Assembly: GCF_031834595.1 (NCBI RefSeq)
Contig: NZ_CP115541.1
Location: 4,272,501-4,336,500, forward strand
Direction: 5' to 3'
DNA: 64,000 nucleotides
Source of the DNA: Stenotrophomonas oahuensis
Lineage (GTDB): Bacteria > Pseudomonadota > Gammaproteobacteria > Xanthomonadales > Xanthomonadaceae
Part shown: positions 32,624 through 39,267 of the stretch, piece after piece
How the letters are laid out: each line of letters opens with the position of its first letter
Position numbering within the stretch: position 1 is the stretch's first letter
Position numbers and translations under genes: made by a program
The notes under the pieces: generated by a model
Database searches by the model: none
What the model was told of the DNA's origin: nothing
Seen by the model: only the letters and a program-made list of their open reading frames with translations

Positions 32624-32643
32624 GCACTTTCGTTGGTGAAAGT
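32615..32643. promoter_or_regulatory. Candidate operator dyads over and upstream of the early -35 box
   Basis: Two inverted repeats abut: CTTG-TG-CAAG at 32615-32624, covering the -35 hexamer, and ACTTTC-GTTGGT-GAAAGT at 32626-32643. A lysogen would need a repressor at this promoter; these dyads are its likeliest sites, by inference. Confidence 0.4.
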
Positions 32644-32715
32644 TAACGATGGTTCAGGAAGCGATTCCCGATCAGGTAGCTGTTACCGGTCTGTAATAGC
32701 ACGCGCGCGTAGAGG

Positions 32716-33128
32716 CATCAGGAGCGCATCAGGCGGGCATCAGGTGGACTCAGGCACCACCGTAGCGGGCACCTTATGTACGGGCCAAGGCGGGGCGCAC
32801 AGCGCGCCTCATGGACACTTCATGTGTGCAGGGTGACAGGCTGGCATCAGGTGTGCCGTGAGTGGGCATCAGGTGTGCATCGGGTGTGGCCTTGGGTGAT
32901 GCCCTGCCCTGTCGAAAAAAAAACAGATAGGCGAGAGAGGACGCGCCAAACGGCGAGGCTTGCCCATGCCCACATCAGGGCCACATCAGGCCACCTCATG
33001 CCACTCAGGGCGCACCACACGTACCCCGAAGGATGCTGCATCCACTGCTAGCACCTGTCGAATCAAGGGGTTAGCGCAATGTGTGCCATCAGGTGTGCCG
33101 CAGGTAGGCGCATCAGGTGGGCATCAGG
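32716..33128. repeat. Array of CATCAGG heptamers, largely in 11-bp phase
   Basis: Exact CATCAGG occurs at 32716, 32727, 32738, 32845, 32867, 32973, 32984, 33087, 33111 and 33122, all on the plus strand. Near-matches fall on the same phase at 32878 (CATCGGG) and 33098 (CCGCAGG). Neighbouring copies are 11 or 22 bp apart within four sub-clusters. An eleventh copy lies at 33386, beyond the tRNA. Confidence 0.85.
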
Positions 33129-33295
33129 CGGCGTAGGGTGCCACCCCGTGCCCCACGAAACGCCTGCGCATGCCAGGGCCATGGGGGTAACTGACCGCCG
33201 ATGACCTATCGAGACCCCTTCGGATTTTTTCAACCAAATCCGCAGGCCCACCCCATGCACACCCAGGTCCACTTCGGGTACACTTGCCGTCCGCT

Positions 33296-33381
33296 GCCGG
33301 TGTGGCGGAATGGTATACGCATCTGACTCAAAATCAGACGGGGGTGACCCCATGGAGGTTCGAGTCCTCTCACCGGCACCA
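33296..33381 (+). tRNA. Intact tRNA-Leu (CAA) carried by the prophage
   Basis: 86 nt with encoded CCA. Acceptor GCCGGTG pairs with CACCGGC; the anticodon stem-loop TCTGA-CTCAAAA-TCAGA gives CAA; a long variable arm GGGGGTGACCCC is followed by T arm GGAGGTTCGAGTCCTCT. It is on the plus strand, against the surrounding phage genes, and its sequence differs clearly from the broken host tRNA-Leu(CAA) at 27.9 kb, so it is not a duplicate of it. Confidence 0.95.
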
Positions 33382-33389
33382 GCTCCATC

Positions 33390-33421
33390 AGGAGTACCTG
33401 AAGTGATCCCCAGGTACTCCT
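33390..33421. terminator. Perfect 10-bp inverted repeat after tRNA-Leu
   Basis: AGGAGTACCT and AGGTACTCCT flank a 12-base loop, nine bases after the tRNA. It could end the tRNA transcript or the opposing late transcript; there is no clear T run, so an RNA-processing or structural role is possible. Confidence 0.45.
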
Positions 33422-33424
33422 CAT

Positions 33425-33498
33425 GTGTTCTCCTTAAGAGACACCCTCATAATACTCTTGACAGTAAATACTTAAGGAGATACTTAAGTATTCTTAAG
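33425..33498. other. A/T-rich spacer with four CTTAAG sites
   Basis: CTTAAG occurs at 33433, 33471, 33483 and 33493, in a 66-bp stretch that also has TTGACA-17-TACTTA on the plus strand. The segments GTGTTCTC and CCTTAAGAGAC recur near 56.85-56.88 kb in the other order. The rest of 33382-33539 holds nothing else I can identify. Confidence 0.4.
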
Positions 33499-33539
33499 GG
33501 GCGCGCGCATGCGCGTGGTACAGAAATGGATCTTCCCTG

Positions 33540-35255
33540 TCAACGACGAAGCCGATGCGTGGTCGCATTGGATCGGGTCTGAGTCCCAGCCCCTCGTCGG
33601 TTGAACCATTCTCCCCACCTACGCTCGTCTTCAGCCCGCCGAATCTCGGCCTCGGCCTTCTCAGCGTCTACCTTAAGTGCCTCTCGGAACCACCGAACCC
33701 CGTGTGCCAGGGCGTCGATACGGTCGTCGTGTCGCAGGCACCCACGGTCCTTGGTGATGCGCGTGAGCTGGTACAGCAGGCTGTACTTCTGCTCCCTCTC
33801 GTCGCCCTTGCAGGCATCCATGTCTGCCTTTGCGGCCCTTGCGTCCACGATCAGGCGATGCTGGTTCAGCAGAGGCTCCAGGTCATCAATGATCCGGCGC
33901 TCCTTCTGGCCGCTCGCACGGACCTCTTCAAGAGTGCATGGGTAGTTCGCAGCCAGGACAGGCTCCAGCAGAGCCGAGAACATGCCGTCGCCGAAGTTGG
34001 ATTCGACAAGGATATGGTTCACCCGGTGGCGTCGGGCCACCTCGGCCAGACCCTCCAGGCACTGCCGGTCGTAACCGGAGCGGAACCCGCCCCAGGACTT
34101 CAGGAACACCTGCCCTTCAAGCATGTAGAGGACCACCCAGGCGGTCTCGTCTCCACCTCGGCCGGACGGGTCCACGATCAGGAGGCGACCTTGGTACTCC
34201 CGACGCGTCTCTGAGGTGTGCAGCGGGCGGTACATGCGGTCACCCGCGAAGCCCAGGTTGGGCATTTCCTCGCCGTAGGCAAGGCGCGGATCAGAGGCCC
34301 AGGCGAACTTCACCGGAGCGTCGTCGTCGTCCACGTCGGTGACGATCAGGTCGGCAGTCTTCAGCGGGTAGCGGTCAGCGTCCGCCAGGGACGTGTCGAG
34401 CATGAACTGAAGGGCGAAGCCGGAGCGACCGTAGGACGCCTCACGCTCAGCCAGGTCTAGATCGGTGAACCGGGTGGGTTCGACGGTGCGCCCAACGCGG
34501 CTCGGGTCGGCCTGCAGGTCGGCCAGAATGTCCGGCGCAAGGGCACCTTCAAACTTCCCGGGGTCTTCCGGGTAGCGAACGGGCCAGATGCGACAGTCAT
34601 ATCCGCGCTCGCGGACCTTCTTGTAGATCGACTGCTCGGTCTGAGGCGTCCCCAGGTAGATGATATCGAAGCCCTCGGGCACCACCAGGGCGTCGTACTC
34701 CTTAATCAGCTCGGCCAGCTTCTCGCGCATGGTCTCGGTAACCGAGTTCTTCGGCACCTCCACGTCGTCGGAGATAAGGATGGTGGCGCGGCCACCGGTG
34801 AGCTGGCCCGTGATGCCCACGCAGGAGACCGAAGGCGTCACTGCGGCGTCCGACGGGCCAACGTCGAATGCCTGGATGCTGTCACGCTGCCCTGCCCTCG
34901 CCTGGAGGAACTGGAGCTGCGGGACTTCTTGGATCAGGCGCTTGATGAAGACGGCGTTCTCAAGGGCCTTGCCCTCGTTCGCCGAGACGATCTTGATGCG
35001 CTCGTTGGGATTCCTGTAGAGACGCCACAGGGCGTAGGCACAGGTGATCCACGTCTTCGCAGCGCCTCGCCACGCCTGGATCATGCGGCGCTTGGGGCCG
35101 GTCGCGACGTACTGCGCAATTGCGTACTGGCGCTTGGTCGGCTCAGGCAGCTTCAGGTGCCGCCACAGGACGAACAGGAACACCCTGAAGTCGTCGTGCA
35201 TGCGCCGTTCGGACTCGCAGGTTACCCACTCGGGATAGGAAATAGTTTCTGACAC
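33540..35255 (-). CDS. Large terminase subunit (T7 gp19-like)
   Basis: The 571-aa packaging motor matches T7 gp19 (586 aa) throughout. FRVFLFVLWRHLKLPEPTK corresponds to the gp19 N-terminus; the ATPase has a Walker A-like QAWRGAAKTWITCAY and Walker B ILISDDVEV; the nuclease has VDPSGRGGDETAW, VESNFGDGMF and HDDRIDALAHGV. I prefer a GTG start at 35255 (VSETISYPEW), although no strong ribosome site is seen; an ATG at codon 19 of that frame or a longer start at 35387 are alternatives. Confidence 0.93.
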   Translation of the reverse strand: MSETISYPEWVTCESERRMHDDFRVFLFVLWRHLKLPEPTKRQYAIAQYVATGPKRRMIQAWRGAAKTWITCAYALWRLYRNPNERIKIVSANEGKALENAVFIKRLIQEVPQLQFLQARAGQRDSIQAFDVGPSDAAVTPSVSCVGITGQLTGGRATILISDDVEVPKNSVTETMREKLAELIKEYDALVVPEGFDIIYLGTPQTEQSIYKKVRERGYDCRIWPVRYPEDPGKFEGALAPDILADLQADPSRVGRTVEPTRFTDLDLAEREASYGRSGFALQFMLDTSLADADRYPLKTADLIVTDVDDDDAPVKFAWASDPRLAYGEEMPNLGFAGDRMYRPLHTSETRREYQGRLLIVDPSGRGGDETAWVVLYMLEGQVFLKSWGGFRSGYDRQCLEGLAEVARRHRVNHILVESNFGDGMFSALLEPVLAANYPCTLEEVRASGQKERRIIDDLEPLLNQHRLIVDARAAKADMDACKGDEREQKYSLLYQLTRITKDRGCLRHDDRIDALAHGVRWFREALKVDAEKAEAEIRRAEDERRWGEWFNRRGAGTQTRSNATTHRLRR

Positions 35256-35406
35256 GGAAGTAATGCCCAGCAAGGCCCCTCCCGCGCTCGTGGCGGGCCT
35301 CTCAGGGGCGTGGTGATATGGACGTAGCGGGTACGTGTGTAGAGGCGCTGTACGCGCGCTCAGGAGCTTGAGAGAATGGGCACCCAATGAACCTTGAGGT
35401 CACCCA

Positions 35407-35733
35407 ATGTCGTCCTTCGTAGTAGTCCCGCTGGCTATCGCAGCGGTATTCGCCCGCTTCATTTACGTGGCGAAGAAGGACCAAAGGTTGCTGAAGGTGT
35501 TCGCAGGTGCTGTCAAGGGGTGTGGGGACGACGCCCTGCATTTCGCCCTGGAGCGGGCGACTCGGTTCCCTAAGTCTCCGCTGGAGACCTCAGAGTGGAA
35601 AGTGCTTCAGGAGGCCGTGACGCCGCTGTACGTCGAGCGCACCATGGCGCAGTACGGAGACCCGCTGGCGACGTATGACGCGTTATGCAGGCTCCGTGCG
35701 CGGATGCACAAGGTGCAGCTCAAGGTTCAGTGA
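35407..35733 (+). CDS. Plus-strand phage gene against the late operon; membrane-anchored, 108 aa
   Basis: The frame begins MSSFVVVPLAIAAVFARFIY, an N-terminal membrane helix, followed by a soluble helical part with balanced composition (KDQRLLKVFAGAVKGCGDDA). TTGAGGT lies about six bases before the ATG. It fills exactly the gap between the two terminase genes, overlaps the small terminase stop by seven bases and is the only credible plus-strand protein gene in the phage part. Independent expression in the lysogen, for example for superinfection exclusion, is a reasonable guess. Confidence 0.6.
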   Translation: MSSFVVVPLAIAAVFARFIYVAKKDQRLLKVFAGAVKGCGDDALHFALERATRFPKSPLETSEWKVLQEAVTPLYVERTMAQYGDPLATYDALCRLRARMHKVQLKVQ

Positions 35734-35975
35734 GGGACGCCTGAAACCATGTCCTCGGGGCCGAAGTCCGGCAGGTGCGGCGCGAGTTCGTCTGCCACCT
35801 TGCGGGCGCGAACAGGCGAGTTGATATCGTTGTCCTTCAGCAGCTTGATGGCCTGGGCCAGCAGCGCCGGAGGCACCGGCTCACCGCGATCACGGTAGCC
35901 CTCAATCTCTTCTTGAACGATCTGAAACGTCAGGGCGTGCAGCGCGTCGGCTGCTTCTTCACTGGCGCGAGCCAT
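35727..35975 (-). CDS. Small terminase subunit (T7 gp18-like)
   Basis: The 82-aa protein (MARASEEAADALHALTFQIV) is helical and acidic, with the C-terminal DINSPVRARKVADELAPHLP expected of T7 gp18 (89 aa). It lies two genes after the fibres and one before the large terminase, as in T7. It probably recognises concatemer junctions for packaging. It overlaps the upstream small membrane gene by 17 bases. Confidence 0.75.
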   Translation of the reverse strand: MARASEEAADALHALTFQIVQEEIEGYRDRGEPVPPALLAQAIKLLKDNDINSPVRARKVADELAPHLPDFGPEDMVSGVPH

Positions 35976-36213
35976 GCTTCACCTCGTCGTTGAATCGGGT
36001 CTCCAGTACGGCCATGTGCTTGTTGGCCTCGGAAAGCTGGTCCGATAGGTTGTCGATCTTGTGCAGCGTCTCTTCGTGACGTGCGAGCTGTGCGTCCTGC
36101 AATGCGTCCTTGGTCTTTCCTTCGACCAGGGTAGATACGGCCCACAGGGAACCGGCGGTGGCGAAGCCGAAGATCAGCTTCGTCAGCAATGCGTTTGCAG
36201 TAAGTTGGGTCAT
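35959..36213 (-). CDS. Membrane-anchored coiled-coil protein, possible i-spanin or holin accessory
   Basis: The 84-aa protein has one N-terminal membrane helix (LIFGFATAGSLWAVSTLV) followed by a charged coiled coil (EETLHKIDNLSDQLSEANKH). This plan fits an inner-membrane spanin or a haemolysin XhlA-like protein. T7 has its class II holin (17.5) and Rz (18.5) in this part of the genome, but a clearer Rz/Rz1 pair lies at 59 kb here. Confidence 0.6.
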   Translation of the reverse strand: MTQLTANALLTKLIFGFATAGSLWAVSTLVEGKTKDALQDAQLARHEETLHKIDNLSDQLSEANKHMAVLETRFNDEVKHGSRQ

Positions 36214-36265
36214 CAGGGTTTCTCAGGAGGGCGAGAGGGAACCGAAGTTCCCCCTCAAGTGCCCC

Positions 36266-36424
36266 TTAGCGGACCTCGGTCTGCTTCGGAACGTCGCGCG
36301 GGTCGCCAGCCGAGCCAGGGGCTGCGGTGGAAGCCGAGGCGGTCTTGCGCTTCGACAGGTGACGCACGAGGAAGACGACAGCAGCGACGGTGACGAGGCC
36401 AGCGATTACGGAGAAGGTGGTCAT
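36266..36424 (-). CDS. Small single-helix membrane protein (gp17.5-like position)
   Basis: The 52-aa protein reads MTTFSVIAGLVTVAAVVFLV followed by a basic, Ala/Ser-rich tail, RHLSKRKTASASTAAPG. One membrane helix and a charged tail directly after the fibre genes is where T7 encodes its holin 17.5. The stop at 36266 and start at 36424 leave ten bases to the upstream gene. Confidence 0.55.
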   Translation of the reverse strand: MTTFSVIAGLVTVAAVVFLVRHLSKRKTASASTAAPGSAGDPRDVPKQTEVR

Positions 36425-36433
36425 TGAGTGTCC

Positions 36434-36886
36434 TTAGAGGGTGTTGTAGTAGTTGTAGGAGGTGGAGGTGTAGACAACCACGGCGTAGCCGCTGGAGTTG
36501 TCGGTGACGACGCACTGGAGCGAGACCGAACCACCACCGTTGATGGAACAGGTGGCGTAGACGGTGCAGCCAGAAGCGTTCGCGTTGGCGAGGGAGACGG
36601 CGGTGACGCCGGACGAACCGGTGACGGACCATGCGTAGCTGTAACTACCGGAGCCGCCGGAGACCGCAGCCGACACACCGATGGCGGTGGCGATGGTGCG
36701 CGGGGTACTGGAGTTGCCATTGTTCCGCGTGAAGTTCCCGCCGGTAGCACTTGCGGTCATCCCGTAGTACACCGGAACCCACACACCCCCACGTGCAACG
36801 CGTACCGTCTTCACGGTGGCTGCGTTGGCACGGAGGTAGCGGGCCGGATTCCACGCGCCGTTGCGGGCGACGTAGATTTGAGCCAT
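36434..36886 (-). CDS. Probable virion-associated beta-rich protein
   Basis: The 150-aa protein starts MAQIYVARNGAWNPARYLRA and continues with a Ser/Gly-rich immunoglobulin-like stretch (VSGGSGSYSYAWSVTGSSGV, CSINGGGSVSLQCVV). Ig-like decoration modules of this type sit on many phage tails. Its ATG overlaps the stop of the 72-aa gene upstream (ATGA). It is probably an accessory fibre or receptor-binding component. Confidence 0.6.
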   Translation of the reverse strand: MAQIYVARNGAWNPARYLRANAATVKTVRVARGGVWVPVYYGMTASATGGNFTRNNGNSSTPRTIATAIGVSAAVSGGSGSYSYAWSVTGSSGVTAVSLANANASGCTVYATCSINGGGSVSLQCVVTDNSSGYAVVVYTSTSYNYYNTL

Positions 36887-37104
36887 CAGCTCACCAGGGT
36901 CAGCGCCAGCTCGTAGGTCGCGCCCAGGGTGTAACCTGCGGCTTCCTCGGCGGTGATGTTCAGGGCAATGTTGGACTGCCCGTAGGCAATCGTGCCGGGC
37001 GTTGCAAGTTCGCCGGTGTTGGAGAACATCAGAGTGTGAGTGCGATCCGTTGGAACGCTGGTCTCACTGACATTGCTTGCGATGTTCTTGAGCTTGAACT
37101 TCAT
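36886..37104 (-). CDS. Small probable virion protein, 72 aa
   Basis: MKFKLKNIASNVSETSVPTD begins a beta-type protein ending GATYELALTLVS. It is coupled to the Ig-like gene downstream and lies nine bases after the second fibre gene. It may be a fibre chaperone or decoration protein; the family is not recognised. Confidence 0.55.
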   Translation of the reverse strand: MKFKLKNIASNVSETSVPTDRTHTLMFSNTGELATPGTIAYGQSNIALNITAEEAAGYTLGATYELALTLVS

Positions 37105-37113
37105 GTCGATCCT

Positions 37114-39267
37114 TTAAATTTGAATCCAGATGCGACCTTCGATGTAACCGGGGTCGGCGGAAGAGATAATGAGGTTGTTGTCGTCCCACACGGTTCGCCA
37201 TGCGTGGACCACAGTGCCGTTACCGTGGATGCCTCGGAAGTACATCGCAGAGCCGGAGTTGTTGTCTGTGTTGTAGGGCATCAGAAGCTGCGTGGTCGTA
37301 TCGCCGCCGCCGCCGCTGCTCACAAGCATCTGACCGTAGGAGCCGCCGCCGGGAAGGTTGGTGGAGTTCGATCCATCGCCCATGCGGTACAGGCCCGACT
37401 TGAGGCACTGATTCATGTTGCCGTACCAGGGGCCGGTGCCGAAGTTTCCGGTGTGCCACACATAGCCCGCCGAGGTGGTCCCCAGGCCGGAGGTGTGCGT
37501 GCCGTCGGCGTACAAGCCAGCGGTGTCCCAACCGATCCGCGCACCCGCGTTGCCGAACTTGATGAATCCAGCGGCGCGATTGGCGAGGGACTGGATGCCG
37601 AGCGTGTGGTTGATATTCACATCGATCAACATGGAGTCGTCGCCGATCTGAAGAGACCCACCACCGTTTCCATTCTTGATGTAGGCGTCACCACTGATGC
37701 CGACAGTGAAAATGTCGCCGACAGTGTTGGCCCACACGCGATACTGATTGCCGGTGGCATAGGTGGACCACGTTTGGCCGTAGTCGCGCGCAACGATGTT
37801 GTAGCTGGCACTCGTACCTTCGACTTGGACGCCGCCCGTGGAGGTCGCCTTGAAGACGGTCTTCAGGTCACTCCCACGCATACCCATCACGCCCAGCGTT
37901 CGGTTGACGTAGAAGTCGAGGTAGCCGGTGTGGTCAGTTGCGGACGGCCAGGAGCGGACGAGGGTGTCACCGTTCCACGAACCGACGAAACCCTCGCCCT
38001 GGGAGATAGCTGCGCCCGGCTGACGGAACTCAACTAGCGGATACGCGTGAGCGATGTATGCCTGGGCATTCCGCATGTTGAGCGATCCGTCCGTCGTGAT
38101 CGACCCGCCGAAGTAAGCGCCGTACTGGTTCCAGAAGGAGCCATCAGTCAGGAGCGAACAATAGCCAGCGAGCGTGCCGTCCGCCTTGTTCTTCGCCCAA
38201 ATCATTCCGTCACTGGCGATGTTCCAGTACAAGGAGCCTTTCGTGTTCCCGTTGTAGTCGAGGAAGCGCAGCACCGGGTTACTCGTGGACGTGTTCGGCT
38301 GAATCATCAGCGCATCAGAGATAACCGGGTCCACGCGCAGGGCGTAGTTGTTCGGTTCAAACACCTGGGCCTTGGTGGCAGAGCTGGCGGCAGCGGTAGC
38401 GGAACCTGCGGCTGCGCTTGCGCTACCTGCGGCTGCAACTGCGTCAGCGTGGACGCCAGCCTCGGATGCCTTGGCTGCTGCTGCGGAGGCCGCTGCGTTG
38501 GTCTCGGAGGTCTTGGCGTTGACTTCAGAGGACTTCGCGTTCGTCTCGGAGGTCTTCGCGTTGGAAGCCGAGGTGGCGGCGCTGTTTTCTGAGGTCTTCG
38601 CTGCGTTCTGCGAAGCCAGGGCTGCGGAGGCACTTGAGGATGCCTGAGAAGCGCTTGAGGCTGCACTGGAGGCCGACGCGGATGCAGCGGATGCTGACCC
38701 TGCGGCTGCACGCTCGGAAGCGGCTGCGGCCTGCTCCGACGCCAGGGCGGCACTAGCGGAACCTTGGGCTTCGGCAACCGCTTCGTTGAGGGTGTCCAGG
38801 GAGGCCAGAGCCTCGGATGCCGACTGTGCGGCTGCGACGGCGCTGGATGACGCCGCCTCGCTGTAGGACTTGGCATTCGCCGCGTGCGTGCCGGCAGTGT
38901 CGGCATACATTTGAGCGAGGTCACGCGCAGCCTTCGACGCATTGGCGAAGTCGTTGGCCGCGTCCTGGGCCAGCTTGGCGTTGGTCACGTTCGTTACGGC
39001 GGCTTCGGCGGATGCCTGGGCGGCATCGGCGAACGAAGAGGCCGAGTTGACCTCCCCGTCCACGCGGGATGCCTCAAGGGCCGGGCAAGGGACCATGAAG
39101 GTGTTGCCCAGGTGGTCCGTGAGGGGGAACATGCCGTCGCCGTTGGGACCACCCGTCGCGGTGCCGCCGAGCCACGCCTGGAGCTGGGACGTGTAGGTAC
39201 GCCAGCGCTCCATGAGGGCCGTCATGTCGGACGCAAGCTGCGCCGGGGTTGGGGTGGTAGTGGTCAT
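37114..39267 (-). CDS. Tail fibre protein with long Ala/Ser coiled-coil shaft
   Basis: The 717-aa protein has a short head (about residues 1-80), a long Ala/Ser/Thr/Asn repeat shaft (about 85-310) with heptad-like units such as AKTSETNAKSSEVNAKTSET, then a C-terminal receptor-binding region (RFLDYNGNTKGSLYWNIASD; ends GYIEGRIWIQI). Such shafts form trimeric rods. It shares an ATGA junction with the gp17-like fibre upstream, which lacks a comparable tip, so the two may form one jointed fibre. Host range would depend on this protein. Confidence 0.85.
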   Translation of the reverse strand: MTTTTPTPAQLASDMTALMERWRTYTSQLQAWLGGTATGGPNGDGMFPLTDHLGNTFMVPCPALEASRVDGEVNSASSFADAAQASAEAAVTNVTNAKLAQDAANDFANASKAARDLAQMYADTAGTHAANAKSYSEAASSSAVAAAQSASEALASLDTLNEAVAEAQGSASAALASEQAAAASERAAAGSASAASASASSAASSASQASSSASAALASQNAAKTSENSAATSASNAKTSETNAKSSEVNAKTSETNAAASAAAAKASEAGVHADAVAAAGSASAAAGSATAAASSATKAQVFEPNNYALRVDPVISDALMIQPNTSTSNPVLRFLDYNGNTKGSLYWNIASDGMIWAKNKADGTLAGYCSLLTDGSFWNQYGAYFGGSITTDGSLNMRNAQAYIAHAYPLVEFRQPGAAISQGEGFVGSWNGDTLVRSWPSATDHTGYLDFYVNRTLGVMGMRGSDLKTVFKATSTGGVQVEGTSASYNIVARDYGQTWSTYATGNQYRVWANTVGDIFTVGISGDAYIKNGNGGGSLQIGDDSMLIDVNINHTLGIQSLANRAAGFIKFGNAGARIGWDTAGLYADGTHTSGLGTTSAGYVWHTGNFGTGPWYGNMNQCLKSGLYRMGDGSNSTNLPGGGSYGQMLVSSGGGGDTTTQLLMPYNTDNNSGSAMYFRGIHGNGTVVHAWRTVWDDNNLIISSADPGYIEGRIWIQI

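Larger units (their letters stand above)
32451..33295. other. 845-bp gene-free region, probable virion end zone
   Basis: I see no credible gene here. It holds the early promoter at one end, the CATCAGG array in the middle, an A9 tract at 32916-32924 next to CCTGTCGAA (repeated at 33054), and ends at a tRNA-Leu. In T7 order, terminal repeats lie directly after gene 19 and before the early promoters, which is this position. Confidence 0.5.

Noticed and set aside
32716..33128. CRISPR array
   Set aside because: Repeats are only seven bases, spacers about four or irregular, and there are no cas genes.
33230..33424. A 64-codon minus-strand frame with a good AAGGAG site
   Set aside because: Most of it is the antisense of tRNA-Leu (VPVRGLEPPWGHP is the usual artefact of that). 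The ribosome-like site is noted in the CTTAAG finding instead.
33310..33582. A 90-codon plus-strand frame starting in tRNA-Leu
   Set aside because: It begins inside the tRNA and continues into the antisense of the terminase end; no ribosome site.
35256..35387. Terminase start at 35387 (44 residues longer)
   Set aside because: The extra residues do not resemble T7 gp19 and would crowd the divergent gene at 35407; the later GTG gives a length close to gp19, although its ribosome site is weak.
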